A DNA stretch of 64,000 nt from Bosea sp. AS-1. GTDB taxonomy: Bacteria; Pseudomonadota; Alphaproteobacteria; Rhizobiales; Beijerinckiaceae. The translations under genes and the position numbers were made by a program. The notes beneath the pieces are model-generated. The model was not told the DNA's origin and made no database searches. It was given only the letters and a program-made list of their open reading frames with translations. Of this stretch, positions 48,965-57,981 are shown piece after piece. The stretch is taken from NCBI RefSeq assembly GCF_002220095.1, contig NZ_CP022372.1, positions 2,762,501 through 2,826,500 of the forward strand, given 5' to 3'. How positions within the stretch are numbered: the first letter of the stretch is position 1; the number at the start of each line of letters is the position of its first letter.

Positions 48965-49456
48965 ATGAGCCGTCTGGACAGCTTCATCCGCCGCCTCGAA
49001 GCGCAGCGCACCGTTTTGAACTGGGCGGCTGCCTCGATCCAGGGGCGGGACGGCCTCGTGCTCGAGCTCGGCCTGGGCAACGGGCGGACCTATGATCATC
49101 TGCGCGAGCTGCTGCCGGACCGCGATATCTACGTGTTCGAGCGCAACCCGCAGCCCAATCCGCGCTCGCTGCCGCCCGAGTCGTTCCTCGTCGTCGGCGA
49201 TATGGCGGAGACGCTGGGTGCGTTCGAGAAACGGCACGGAGCGGCGGCGGTGCTCGTCCATGCCGACGTCACGACCGGCGTGCCGGAGCGGGACGTCATC
49301 GCATTCGCGTGGTTGCCGGCCCATATCGTCGCGCTGGCCGCGATCGGGGCCACTGTCGTGAGCGGCTGGGCGCTGGATCACGACAAGCTCGAGGCCGTAG
49401 CCTTGCCTCCGGACGTTCCGGAAGGGCGGTATTTCGCCTACAGGCGCGTCGCCTGA
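48965..49456 (+). CDS. Small class I SAM-dependent methyltransferase-like protein
   Basis: A 163-residue Rossmann-type protein. The SAM motif I is VLELGLGNGRTYDHLRELLP (about 31-50), followed by an acidic strand end DIYVFERNP and FLVVGDMAETLGAF as motif II/III. There is no recognisable target domain, and the substrate is unknown. The start at 48965 fits motif position and is preceded by a purine-rich stretch (GAGGAACGAGAG). It is a single gene between bioY and the betaine-type transporter genes. Confidence 0.78.
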   Translation: MSRLDSFIRRLEAQRTVLNWAAASIQGRDGLVLELGLGNGRTYDHLRELLPDRDIYVFERNPQPNPRSLPPESFLVVGDMAETLGAFEKRHGAAAVLVHADVTTGVPERDVIAFAWLPAHIVALAAIGATVVSGWALDHDKLEAVALPPDVPEGRYFAYRRVA

Positions 49457-49657
49457 GGCAAGATCGGCTACGTATGCCAGGCGCATGGTCCTGACGGGCG
49501 CTGGCAGGACCGGATATGGCCTTCCTGCCCCAGTTGAGCGATGCTGCCGCATCGGAAGGCCGGGACGACGGATCAAATCCCCCGGCCTCGCGTTACAGCG
49601 TGAGCCGCCTGCGTGATCGGCCCCGGCGGCTCGGGTCGCGGTTCAGCGGGGGAAACG

Positions 49658-50656
49658 ATGACGATGAAAACCACTCTTGGAGCCGCGGCGTTCGCGCTCG
49701 GCCTGGGTCTTGCCACTCCAATCCTCGCCTGCGAGCTCGACCGGCCGCTGAAGATCGCCGGGCTCGACTACGATTCCGCCGCCTTCCACACAGCCGTCGC
49801 CAGCGCCATCGCGGAAAAGGGTTTTGGCTGCAAGGTCGAGCGCGTGCCGGGCGCGATCGCCCCGCTGGTCAACGGCATGGGGCGCGGCGATGTCGACGTC
49901 GTCATGGAAATCTGGATGGCCAATCCGGTCGAGGCCTGGGTGAAGCAGGCGGCCGAGGGCAAGGTCGAGCCGCTGGGCACCACGTTCCCGGATGCGAATG
50001 AGGGCTGGTTCGTGCCGCGCTATCTGGTTTCCGGCCCGGATGCCAAGGCGCCGGACCTGAAATCGGTGCAGGATCTCAAGCGCTACAAGGATCTCTTCGC
50101 CGATCCCGAGGAGCCGGGTAAGGGGCGCTTCTACAATTGCGTCGCCGGCTGGGTCTGCGAGGGCATCAACACCAAGAAGCTGGCGGTCTACGGGCTGGCG
50201 CAGGATTTCACCAATACGCGTGGCGGCTCGGGCGAGGCGCTGGTCGCTGCCATCGAGGCCTCGCTGAAGCGCAAGAAGCCGGTGCTGTTCTACTACTGGG
50301 GGCCGAGCTGGCTGCTGGGCGCCTATGACCTGGTCAAGCTCGAGGAGCCGCCTTTCGACCCGAAGATCTGGGAGGAGCTCAAGACCAGCGATGCGCCGAA
50401 GCAGGCGACGGCCTATCCGACGAGCCGCGTCGTCATCGGCGCCAATGTCGAGCTGGCCAAGAAGGCGCCGCAGCTCGCGGGCTTCCTGAAGAACTACACC
50501 ACGACCAGCGACCTGACCTCGAAGATGCTCGCCGAGGCCCGCGAGAAGGGCGTGACCCCGGAACAGCAGGCGCTGGTCTTCCTCAAGACGGAAGCCGATG
50601 TCTGGAAGAAATGGCTGCCGGCGGATGTGGCCGCCAAGGTCGCGTCCAGCCTGTGA
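49658..50656 (+). CDS. Glycine betaine/quaternary amine ABC transporter substrate-binding protein (OpuAC/ProX-like)
   Basis: A 332-residue binding protein with a signal peptide (MTMKTTLGAAAFALGLGLATPILAC). The OpuAC pattern follows: KIAGLDYDSAAFHTAVASAIAEKGFGCKVERVPGAIAPLVNGMGRGDVDVVMEIWMANPVEAW, VCEGINTKKLAVYGL and LFYYWGPSWLLGAYDLVKLEEP. Tryptophans such as the one in YYWGPSW probably form the cage for a quaternary amine. Compatible solutes such as glycine betaine, or choline, are likely ligands. It overlaps the permease gene by 4 bp (GTGA). Confidence 0.9.
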   Translation: MTMKTTLGAAAFALGLGLATPILACELDRPLKIAGLDYDSAAFHTAVASAIAEKGFGCKVERVPGAIAPLVNGMGRGDVDVVMEIWMANPVEAWVKQAAEGKVEPLGTTFPDANEGWFVPRYLVSGPDAKAPDLKSVQDLKRYKDLFADPEEPGKGRFYNCVAGWVCEGINTKKLAVYGLAQDFTNTRGGSGEALVAAIEASLKRKKPVLFYYWGPSWLLGAYDLVKLEEPPFDPKIWEELKTSDAPKQATAYPTSRVVIGANVELAKKAPQLAGFLKNYTTTSDLTSKMLAEAREKGVTPEQQALVFLKTEADVWKKWLPADVAAKVASSL

Positions 50657-51510
50657 CGCCTGGCTGGTTGCCGGATTTCGGCAAGACCCTTCAGGGGCTG
50701 GTGAACCGGGGGGTCGACGCCGTCGTCACCGGCTATGGTGACAGTCTCGACGGATTCAGCGCGCTGCTGACCGCGCCGGTGCGCGCCGTCGAGACCGCCC
50801 TGCTGCATATCCCGGTCCCCGTCTTCGCCCTCGCCGTCGCTGCGGGCGCCTGGCTCGCGCGGCGGAGATGGGGGTTTGCGCTGGCAATGGCAGTCCTGCC
50901 GCTGGTGCTTGCCGTCCTGGGCGTCTGGACCGAGGCGATGCAGTCGCTGGCCCTGGTCACGGTTGCGGTGCTGCTCGTCGTCATTCTGGGCCTGCCGCTC
51001 GGCGTCGCGGCGGCGCGCCTGCCACGGCTGGGGAGGGTGCTTTCACCCCTTTACGACCTGATGCAGACCATCCCGAGCTTCGTCTACCTGATCCCGGTGG
51101 CGATGGTGCTCGGGCTGGGGCGGGCGCCGGCGCTGGTCGCGACGCTGATCTATGCCCTGCCGCCTTTCGCACGGCTGACGGAGCTCGGCCTGCGCGGCGT
51201 CGATGGCGAGCTCGTGCTGGCGGCCCGTGCGCTCGGCCTCGGCCCGCGCCAGACGCTCTGGCTGATCGAGTTGCCGCTGGCGCGGCCGACCATCCTGCAG
51301 GGACTCAACCAGGCGATCATGATGGCGCTCGCGATGGTCGTCGTCGCCTCGATGATCGGGGCGAAGGGACTGGGCGAGGTCGTCCTGCTCGGCCTGCAGC
51401 GCGCCGATCCGGGCCTCGGCTTCGTCGGCGGGCTGGCGATCGTGCTGCTCGCGATCCTGCTCGACCGGATGGCGCAGGCCATCTTCGTCGAACGCCGGCA
51501 GGAAGGCTGA
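50653..51510 (+). CDS. Glycine betaine-type ABC transporter permease (ProW/OpuAB-like)
   Basis: A 285-residue permease with about six to seven helices. The ProW signature is seen in VAAARLPRLGRVLSPLYDLMQTIPSFVYLIPVAMVLGLGRAPALVATLIYALPPFARLTELGLRGVDGELVLAARALGLGPRQTLWLIELPLARPTI. A GTG at 50653 overlapping the binding-protein stop is used as the start. No ATPase gene follows; the next gene is aroA. The transporter therefore needs a ProV-type ATPase from elsewhere in the genome. Confidence 0.9.
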   Translation: MTPGWLPDFGKTLQGLVNRGVDAVVTGYGDSLDGFSALLTAPVRAVETALLHIPVPVFALAVAAGAWLARRRWGFALAMAVLPLVLAVLGVWTEAMQSLALVTVAVLLVVILGLPLGVAAARLPRLGRVLSPLYDLMQTIPSFVYLIPVAMVLGLGRAPALVATLIYALPPFARLTELGLRGVDGELVLAARALGLGPRQTLWLIELPLARPTILQGLNQAIMMALAMVVVASMIGAKGLGEVVLLGLQRADPGLGFVGGLAIVLLAILLDRMAQAIFVERRQEG

Positions 51511-51644
51511 GCCCGCCGCGGCCAGGTGAGGTGTGCTCGCAGAGCACGCTCGCCGCTTCGCCCGCGACAAGCGTAGCCCGCCACGCTATGAGCGTGCACG
51601 CGTCGTTCGGGCGCGGGCTTCGAAACGGACCGGGATTGCGGACA

Positions 51645-52910
51645 ATGAATGTGACGGAGGCGCTGACGATCGTTCCGCCGGGCTTCCCCCTGCGGGGCTG
51701 GGTGGTTCCGCCGGGTTCAAAATCCATCACCAACCGCGCATTGCTTCTGGCCGCGCTGGCTGGAGGCACCAGCCGGCTGACCGGCGCCCTGAAAAGCGAC
51801 GACACCCGTTACATGGCGCAGGCGGTCCGTGCGATGGGCGTCGTCGTCGACGAGCCCGACGCGACCACCTTCGTCGTTTCCGGAACCGGCCGGTTGCAGC
51901 CGCCCACGGAACCGCTCTTCCTCGGCAATGCCGGCACGGCGACGCGCTTCCTCACGGCGGCGGCCGCGCTGGTCGATGGCAAGGTGGTCGTCGACGGCGA
52001 CGAGCACATGCGCAAACGCCCGATCGCGCCGCTGGTCGAGGCCTTGCGTGCGCTGGGCGTCGCTGTGAACGCTCCCACCGGTTGCCCGCCCGTTACGATC
52101 GAAGGGCAGGGTGGCTTCCCCGCCGGGCGCGTGGAAATCGATGGCGGCCTCTCCAGCCAGTACGTGTCCGCTCTGCTGATGGCGGCCGCCTGCGGGCGCG
52201 GGCCGGTCGAGATCGCCCTGACGGGCAAGGACATCGGTGCGCGCGGCTATATCGACCTGACATTGGCCGCGATGAAGGCCTTCGGCGCCGCGGTCTCGCA
52301 GCCGGACCCGGCGACATGGCGCGTGGAGCCGACCGGCTACAAGGCGACCGACTTCCTGATCGAACCCGATGCGTCCGCCGCCACCTATCTCTGGGCGGCA
52401 GAGGTGCTGACCGGCGGCGCCATCGATCTCGGCGTGGCTCCAGCGGCCTTCACCCAGCCCGACGCGGTCGCTCACCAGATCATCGCGAGCTTCCCGAACC
52501 TGCCGGCCGTGATCGACGGCTCGCAGATGCAGGATGCGATTCCGACCCTCGCCGTGCTCGCGGCGTTCAACCGGACGCCGGTTCGCTTCGTCGGGATCGC
52601 CAACCTGCGCGTCAAGGAATGCGACCGGGTCTCGGCGCTGGCGCAGGGGCTGTCGCGGATCCGGCCGGGCCTCGGCCGCGAGGAGGGGGACGATCTCCTG
52701 GTGGCCTCCGATCCGGCTCTCGCCGGGCAGACCCTGCCGGCGCAGATCGACAGCCATGCCGATCACCGCATCGCGATGAGCTTCGCGCTAGCCGGCCTCA
52801 AGCTCCACGGCATCACGATCCTCGACCCCGCCTGTGTCGGCAAGACCTATCCCGGCTACTGGCAGGCGCTCGCTTCGCTCGGCGTCAAGCTGGAAGGCGG
52901 TCGCCCCTGA
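51645..52910 (+). CDS. aroA: 3-phosphoshikimate 1-carboxyvinyltransferase (EPSP synthase)
   Basis: A 421-residue enzyme of aromatic amino-acid synthesis joining shikimate-3-phosphate and PEP. Characteristic parts are VPPGSKSITNRALLLAALAGG, LGNAGTATRFLTA (93-105), RKRPIAPLVEALRALG, GLSSQYVSALLMAA, QDAIPTLAVLAAF with the catalytic aspartate, NLRVKECDRVSAL and DHRIAMSFALAGLK. The phosphoenolpyruvate loop reads TATRF where E. coli has TAMRP, so F102 replaces the proline linked to glyphosate response. The ATG at 51645 starts the protein; the gene stands alone, not in the usual aroA-cmk-rpsA order. A 6-bp hairpin (53013-53029) lies between it and ssb. Confidence 0.94.
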   Translation: MNVTEALTIVPPGFPLRGWVVPPGSKSITNRALLLAALAGGTSRLTGALKSDDTRYMAQAVRAMGVVVDEPDATTFVVSGTGRLQPPTEPLFLGNAGTATRFLTAAAALVDGKVVVDGDEHMRKRPIAPLVEALRALGVAVNAPTGCPPVTIEGQGGFPAGRVEIDGGLSSQYVSALLMAAACGRGPVEIALTGKDIGARGYIDLTLAAMKAFGAAVSQPDPATWRVEPTGYKATDFLIEPDASAATYLWAAEVLTGGAIDLGVAPAAFTQPDAVAHQIIASFPNLPAVIDGSQMQDAIPTLAVLAAFNRTPVRFVGIANLRVKECDRVSALAQGLSRIRPGLGREEGDDLLVASDPALAGQTLPAQIDSHADHRIAMSFALAGLKLHGITILDPACVGKTYPGYWQALASLGVKLEGGRP

Positions 52911-53064
52911 TCTGAAAGGGGCCGCCCGCCGTTGCGATTCGGTCGGGGAAAACCTCTTGAACAAAAAGAGAACATCGTTGATAGTCGGGGGCATCGCCGA
53001 TAGGGTTCGGCTCCGGTCATTCCGACCGGTTTGTGTTTGAAGTGCGCAGGAAGTGGAGCCTGTC

Positions 53065-53613
53065 ATGGCTGGTAGCGTCAACAAGGTCATTCTGGTCGGC
53101 AATCTCGGGCGGGACCCGGAGGTGCGTCGCCTCGGCAGCGGCGAGCCGGTCGTCAATCTGCGCATCGCAACCTCGGAAACCTGGCGCGACAAGCAGTCGG
53201 GCGAGCGCAAGGAGCGCACCGAGTGGCATTCGGTCGTGATCTTCAACGAGAACCTCGCCAAGGTCGCCGAGCAGTATCTCAAGAAGGGCTCGAAGGTTTA
53301 CATCGAGGGCCAGCTCCAGACCCGGAAGTGGCAGGACCAGTCCGGCGTGGAGAAGTACACCACCGAGATCGTGCTGCAGCGCTTCCGCGGCGAGCTCACC
53401 ATCCTCGACAGCCGCCAGGGCGGCGGCGACGAATATGGCGAGGGCGGCGGTAGCGGCGGCTACATGGAAGACCGTTCGGGTGGCGGCGGTTCCTTCGGTC
53501 GCTCCGGTGCGATGGGCGGCGGCGGTGGCGGCTCGCGCCAGCCGGCCATGTCGGGCGGCGGTGGCGGCGGGCGCTCCTCGTCGAGCCATCTCGACGACGA
53601 CATCCCGTTCTAG
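53065..53613 (+). CDS. ssb: Single-stranded DNA-binding protein
   Basis: A 182-residue SSB. The OB fold covers about 4-112 ([72 protein letters not shown]). A glycine-rich flexible linker (about 116-170) follows, then the acidic tip DDDIPF that binds partner proteins. The ATG at 53065 (MAGSVNKVI) has GGAG 6 bp ahead; a GTG at 53053 is an alternative start. No LexA box was recognised upstream. Confidence 0.97.
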   Translation: MAGSVNKVILVGNLGRDPEVRRLGSGEPVVNLRIATSETWRDKQSGERKERTEWHSVVIFNENLAKVAEQYLKKGSKVYIEGQLQTRKWQDQSGVEKYTTEIVLQRFRGELTILDSRQGGGDEYGEGGGSGGYMEDRSGGGGSFGRSGAMGGGGGGSRQPAMSGGGGGGRSSSSHLDDDIPF

Positions 53614-53650
53614 GAACGGCCTTCGGCAGATCTGGAAAGCCGGACGTTCA

Positions 53651-53675
53651 AGGCGCTGCTCTGCAGCGCCTTTTT
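53651..53675 (+). terminator. Rho-independent terminator of ssb
   Basis: A perfect 9-bp stem (AGGCGCTGC at 53651-53659, loop TCT, GCAGCGCCT at 53663-53671) followed by a five-T run, 37 bp after the stop codon. Confidence 0.92.
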
Positions 53676-53791
53676 CGTTGCAGAACGGGAGGTCTGCTAG
53701 CTGGGAGTTCGATCGTCGTCGAGGGCGAAGCCCGATGGATCGCGTTTCCACTGAGCGTGCTTCGCCAGACCGATCCGATTCAAGAGGGTAT

Positions 53792-53833
53792 TTGCCTCTG
53801 ATCAAAGACCGGCGCGGCCAGGTTCCCTATGCA
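53792..53833 (+). promoter_or_regulatory. Predicted Crp/Fnr class II promoter of hemN
   Basis: TTGCC-TCTG-ATCAA (53792-53805) has the TTG-N8-CAA core of Fnr/FixK/Nnr sites; its centre lies 29.5 bp before a -10-like TATGCA (53828-53833). A site centred at -41.5 from the start point is the class II activator position. The ATG of hemN follows at 53869. Confidence 0.5.
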
Positions 53834-53868
53834 ACAGGCTCCCCAGAACGGCCAATGGGAGCCGCATC

Positions 53869-55212
53869 ATGGCTGCTGCGTCCTATCGAGACGAACGCCT
53901 TCCCCGCTACACCAGCTATCCCACGGCTCCGCATTTCGGCCCGGCCGTCGATGCGCAGGACTACGCCGGCTGGCTGAAGACGCTCGTGGCGGGGACGGCG
54001 ACGTCGCTCTATCTGCATGTGCCGTTTTGCCGGTCGATGTGCTGGTATTGCGGCTGCCACACCACGGTCGCGCTGCGCAATGGACCGATCGTCGACTATC
54101 TCGCGGCGCTGCGCGGCGAGATCGCGCTGGTCGCCGAGCAGCTCTCCGCGCCGCTCGATGTACGGCACATCCATTTCGGCGGCGGCACACCGACGATTCT
54201 GGAGCCAGCGGCTTTCGTGGCCCTGGTCGCGTTGCTGCGCCAGCGCTTCGCCGTCCACCCCGAAGCCGAGATCGCGGTCGAGATCGATCCGCGCCGGCTC
54301 GAGCCGGCGATGATCGCGGCGCTGGCGGCAGCCGGTGTGAACCGCGCCAGCCTCGGCGTGCAGAGCTTCGATCCCGAGGTGCAGAAGGCGATCAACCGCA
54401 TCCAGAGCGTCGAGCAGACTGCCGCCGTGGTCAGCGGCCTGCGAGCTGCCGGAATCGGCGCCGTCAGCTTCGACCTGATCTACGGACTGCCGAAGCAGAC
54501 AGTGCAATCCTGTCTCGACACGGTCGAGCAATGCCTGGCGATGCGACCCGACCGCTTCTCCATCTTCGGCTATGCTCATGTGCCCGAATTCAAGAAGCAT
54601 CAGCGCCGCATCGCCACCGCCGACCTGCCGAATGGGGACGAACGTCACGAGCAGGCGGAGGCGATGGCGCAAAGCCTTGTCGCGGCGGGCTATGTCCGCA
54701 TCGGGCTCGATCATTTCGCCTTGCCGGAAGATCCGATGGCGCGCGCGCTGTCGCAGGGCAGGCTCCATCGCAATTTCCAGGGCTACACCACCGATCCCTG
54801 CGAGGCCCTGATCGGCTTCGGCGCCTCGGCGATCGGCAAGCTGCCGCAAGGCTATGTCCAGAACGAGGTGGTGATCGGCCGCTACGCCGAGCGCATCGCC
54901 GACAATGCGCTGCCGGCTGCCCGCGGCTACCGCCTGAGTGCCGAGGACCGCCTCCGGGCCGAGCTGATCGAGCGGGTGATGTGCGATCTCACGGTCGATA
55001 TCGATGCCGTCTGTGCCCGGCACCCGGTCGACCCGCAGGTCCTGGCACCGGCGTTGTCCGCTCTTGGTGAACTGGCGCGCGACGGCATGATCGACTTCGA
55101 CGGTAGCCGCGTGCTCCTGCCGGAGGATGCGAGGCTTTTCGTGCGCAAGGTCGCCTCGGTTTTCGACGCCCATATCGACCAGTCGCCGCGCCGCTACAGC
55201 CGTGCCGTCTAG
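53869..55212 (+). CDS. hemN: Oxygen-independent coproporphyrinogen III oxidase HemN
   Basis: A 447-residue radical SAM enzyme converting coproporphyrinogen III to protoporphyrinogen IX without oxygen. The N-terminus has the LPRYTSYPTAPHF motif. The cluster motif CRSMCWYCGCHT has C54, C58, C61 and the fourth conserved C63. GGGTP, GVQSFDPEVQKAINRIQ and DLIYGLPKQT follow. The C-terminal HemN domain includes GYTTDPCEALIGFGASAIGKLPQGYVQN. The CWYCGCH form identifies true HemN rather than HemW. The upstream Crp/Fnr-type site fits low-oxygen control. Its stop codon overlaps that of the convergent ubiX in CTAG. Confidence 0.96.
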   Translation: MAAASYRDERLPRYTSYPTAPHFGPAVDAQDYAGWLKTLVAGTATSLYLHVPFCRSMCWYCGCHTTVALRNGPIVDYLAALRGEIALVAEQLSAPLDVRHIHFGGGTPTILEPAAFVALVALLRQRFAVHPEAEIAVEIDPRRLEPAMIAALAAAGVNRASLGVQSFDPEVQKAINRIQSVEQTAAVVSGLRAAGIGAVSFDLIYGLPKQTVQSCLDTVEQCLAMRPDRFSIFGYAHVPEFKKHQRRIATADLPNGDERHEQAEAMAQSLVAAGYVRIGLDHFALPEDPMARALSQGRLHRNFQGYTTDPCEALIGFGASAIGKLPQGYVQNEVVIGRYAERIADNALPAARGYRLSAEDRLRAELIERVMCDLTVDIDAVCARHPVDPQVLAPALSALGELARDGMIDFDGSRVLLPEDARLFVRKVASVFDAHIDQSPRRYSRAV

Positions 55213-55802
55213 CTGTCGCGGCCCTGCCATTCGGCCGGCGCCGGTGCATCGAGGCAGAGGTCGAGATCGAGCAGGCCGATGGCGCGCAGCGCGATCTGGT
55301 CGACGATCGCCGCCACGTCGCGCGGCTTCAGGTAGAAGGCCGGTACGGGGGGCGCGACGATCGCGCCATATTCCGTGACCTGGGCCATGGCGCGCAGATG
55401 GCCGAGATGCAGCGGGCTCTCCCTGACCAGCAGCACGAGCCGCCGCCGCTCCTTGAGCTGAACGTCGGCCGCGCGCGCCAGCAGATCCCCGAGCTGGCCG
55501 TAGGCCACGGCGCTGAGGCTGCGCATCGAGCACGGCGCGACGATCATGCCGGCGGTGCGGAAGGAGCCGCTGGCGATGCTGGCGCCGATGTCGCGGTGAT
55601 CGTGGCAATGGGAGGCCAGCGCCCGGGCGCGCGCCGGCGCGTCCGGGCCGATCTCCGCTGCGAGCGTTCGTTCCGCCGCCGCGGAGATGACGAGATGCGT
55701 CTCGATCTGGCGGACCTCCGAGAGCCGTTCCAGCACCCTGAGCCCGATCGCCGCACCCGAGGCGCCGCTGATGCCGACGATGACGCGCACCGGCCGGTTC
55801 AT
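55209..55802 (-). CDS. ubiX: Flavin prenyltransferase UbiX
   Basis: A 197-residue enzyme making the prenylated FMN cofactor used by UbiD. VIVGISGASGAAIGLRVLERL at the start is the FMN site. GSFRTAGMIVAPCSMRSLSAVAYG holds the conserved CSM motif. KERRRLVLLVRESPLHLGHLRAM and GAIVAPPVPAFYLKP complete the family pattern. It overlaps ubiD by 4 bp, matching the functional pair. Confidence 0.96.
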   Translation of the reverse strand: MNRPVRVIVGISGASGAAIGLRVLERLSEVRQIETHLVISAAAERTLAAEIGPDAPARARALASHCHDHRDIGASIASGSFRTAGMIVAPCSMRSLSAVAYGQLGDLLARAADVQLKERRRLVLLVRESPLHLGHLRAMAQVTEYGAIVAPPVPAFYLKPRDVAAIVDQIALRAIGLLDLDLCLDAPAPAEWQGRDS

Positions 55803-57319
55803 GACACGGCTCCCGATGCCGGCACCAGCCCGAGCGCCGGCCAGAGCTCGTCGATGCGGGCGATGGTCCGCGGGTCCATGGCCATCGGCCGGCCCCATTC
55901 GCGTTCGGTTTCCGGAGCGAGCTTGTTGGTGGCGTCGATGCCGAGCTTGCCGCCCAGCCCCGGCTTCGGCGAGGCGAAGTCGAGATAGTCGATCGGCGTA
56001 TCGGTGAGGGTAACGAGGTCGCGGCTCGCGTCGGCGCGGGTCGAGACCGCCCACATCACCTGCGCCCAGTCGCGCGGGTCGATGTCGGCATCCACCACGA
56101 TCACGAGCTTGGTGTAGCTGAATTGCGGCAGCAGCGACCACAGGCCGAGCATGAGGCGGCGTGCCTGCCCGGGATAGCGCTTGGCGATGGCGACGACGGC
56201 GATCCGGTAGGAGCAGGCCTCCGGCGGCAGCCAGACATCGATCACTTCGGGAAATTGCTGTTGCAGGAGGGGCAGGAACAGGGTGTTGAGCGCCTCGCCG
56301 ATGCGCGAGGGTTCGTCCGGTGCCCGGCCGGTGAAGGTCGAGAGATAGAGCGGCGCCCGCCGCATCGTCACGGCCGTGACCCGCATCACCGGGAAGGGCT
56401 CGACGGAATTGTAATAGCCGGTGTGGTCGCCATAGGGACCTTCCGGCGCCGTCTCATCCGGCGAGACGAGGCCTTCGATGACGATCTCGGCCTCTGCCGG
56501 CACTGACAGCGGAATGCTGACGCAGGGGACGAGCGCCGGCCGCTCGCCGCGCAGCAGGCCGGAGAAGTGCAGCTCCGGCATTGTTTCCGGCAGCGGCAGC
56601 ACAGCCGAGAGGATCGTGGCCGGGTCGGCGCCGATCACGACGGCAACCGGCATGTCGCGCCCGAGCCGGCGCCATTGCGCATGGTGGCGTGCGCCGCCGC
56701 GATGGGCGAGCCAGCGCAGGATGGCGCGGTCGCGTCCGAGCACCTGCATGCGATAGACGCCGAGGTTGCTTTTGTCCTGCGACGAAGGCTCGGGCGGCAC
56801 CGTCAGCACCAGTGGCCAGGTGATCAGTGGCGCCGGCTCGCCCGGCCAGCAGAGCTGGGCCGGCAACGCCGCCAGATCGATCGCCTCGCCCTGGAACACC
56901 AGCTCCTGCACCGGCGCGCGCTTGCAGCTGCGTGGGCGCATCGACAGGGCCGCACGCGCCAGCGGCAGCGCCTGCCAGGCTTCGGCCAGCCCGCGCGGCG
57001 GCCTGGGTTCGCGCAACGCGGCGAGCATCCGACCGAGCGCGGGGAGGTTCCGCTCCTCGACCCCCAGTCCCCAGGCGACGCGCTCCACCGTGCCGAAGAG
57101 ATTGGCGAGCAGCGGAATGCGGGAGACGGTTCCATCCGGCTGGACGGGGCGTTCGAATAGCAGCGCGGGTCCGCCGTCCGCGATGACGCGGCGGTGGATC
57201 TCGGTGATCTCGTGCACCACGCCGACGGGTTCGGCGATCCGCCGGAGCTGCCCGGCGGCATCGAGATGGGCGAGGAAGGCGCTGAGGTCGCGGAAGCGAG
57301 GCAGGTCGCGGATCGGCAA
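55799..57319 (-). CDS. ubiD: UbiD family decarboxylase
   Basis: A 506-residue prenyl-FMN-dependent decarboxylase, very likely 3-octaprenyl-4-hydroxybenzoate decarboxylase of ubiquinone synthesis. It shows GPALLFERP in the N-terminal domain, CWPGEPAPLITWPLVLT, NLGVYRMQVLGRDRAILRWLAHRGGARHH, GPYGDHTGYY with the catalytic acidic region (PEGPYGDH), and LVIVVDADIDPRDWAQVMWA. Length and the RWLAHRGGA motif suit true UbiD. It is divergent from ubiT with 110 bp between, where a Crp/Fnr-type site lies. Confidence 0.93.
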   Translation of the reverse strand: MPIRDLPRFRDLSAFLAHLDAAGQLRRIAEPVGVVHEITEIHRRVIADGGPALLFERPVQPDGTVSRIPLLANLFGTVERVAWGLGVEERNLPALGRMLAALREPRPPRGLAEAWQALPLARAALSMRPRSCKRAPVQELVFQGEAIDLAALPAQLCWPGEPAPLITWPLVLTVPPEPSSQDKSNLGVYRMQVLGRDRAILRWLAHRGGARHHAQWRRLGRDMPVAVVIGADPATILSAVLPLPETMPELHFSGLLRGERPALVPCVSIPLSVPAEAEIVIEGLVSPDETAPEGPYGDHTGYYNSVEPFPVMRVTAVTMRRAPLYLSTFTGRAPDEPSRIGEALNTLFLPLLQQQFPEVIDVWLPPEACSYRIAVVAIAKRYPGQARRLMLGLWSLLPQFSYTKLVIVVDADIDPRDWAQVMWAVSTRADASRDLVTLTDTPIDYLDFASPKPGLGGKLGIDATNKLAPETEREWGRPMAMDPRTIARIDELWPALGLVPASGAVS

Positions 57320-57369
57320 GGCAGGGGCTCCGGTTGCCGGACCATCGCCCGCTTCATTCGCGGTCGTCT

Positions 57370-57410
57370 TTGCGCCGGAGCAACGAGCACGCCGGCTCCC
57401 GCCCTAGTCT
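57370..57410 (+). promoter_or_regulatory. Predicted Crp/Fnr class II promoter of ubiTUV (shared region with ubiD)
   Basis: TTGCG-CCGG-AGCAA (57370-57383) has its centre 28.5 bp before TAGTCT (57405-57410), which resembles a -10 box; ubiT starts at 57430. Being palindromic and 57 bp from the divergent ubiD start, the site could act on both genes. Confidence 0.45.
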
Positions 57411-57429
57411 CCTGCGTCGGAGGTCAGCG

Positions 57430-57981
57430 ATGCCGGAACCGGAGACGACAGGATTGCACGCGGTGACGCCAAGGTTGCCGCCATGGCTGGCGCAGGCGGT
57501 TGCGCCCTTGCCGCTTGCGCCGTTGCAGCCGGCTCTGGCCTTGCTGCTCGCCCGTATCGGCCGTGCCCATCCTGATCTTTACGATCGTCTTGGCGAGCAT
57601 GCGCAGAAGCGGTTCGGCATCGATCCGATCGATCTGCCGTTCGCCTTCGTGCTGGAGCCGAAGCCGCGCCGGCCGCTGGCGCGTGCCGTTCGCGAATTGC
57701 CGGCCGGGCTCGACGCCAGCATCCGCGGCCCGCTGGCAGGGCTGATCGGCATGGCGGAAGGGACGCTCGACGGTGACGCCCTGTTCTTCTCGCGGGTGCT
57801 CTGGGTGGAGGGCGACGTCTCTGCCGCGCTCGCGCTGCGCAACGCCATCGACGATGCCCGCATCGATTTCGGTGCGCTCCTGTTCGGTGGTCTCGGGCCT
57901 GTGGGCGCGCGTCTGGCGGACGTCCTGCGCGAGCGGATGCGTGCGCGACCCAGTGCATCGGAGGATCCGGCGTGGAGCTGA
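57430..57981 (+). CDS. ubiT: Anaerobic ubiquinone synthesis accessory factor UbiT (SCP2 domain)
   Basis: A 183-residue protein with an SCP2 lipid-binding domain. LARIGRAHPDLYDRLGEHAQKRFGIDPIDLPFAFVLEPKP, then GLIGMAEGTLDGDALFFSRVLWVEGDVSAALALRNAIDDARIDF are the UbiT pattern. UbiT binds prenylated ubiquinone precursors during oxygen-independent synthesis. The ATG at 57430 has GGAGG 6 bp ahead. It overlaps ubiU by 10 bp, so ubiT, ubiU and probably ubiV form one operon. Confidence 0.93.
   Translation: MPEPETTGLHAVTPRLPPWLAQAVAPLPLAPLQPALALLLARIGRAHPDLYDRLGEHAQKRFGIDPIDLPFAFVLEPKPRRPLARAVRELPAGLDASIRGPLAGLIGMAEGTLDGDALFFSRVLWVEGDVSAALALRNAIDDARIDFGALLFGGLGPVGARLADVLRERMRARPSASEDPAWS

Noticed and set aside
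53013..53029. Hairpin CCGGTC-ATTCC-GACCGG between aroA and ssb as a terminator
   Set aside because: The stem is only 6 bp and is followed by TTTGTG rather than a T run; too weak to list.
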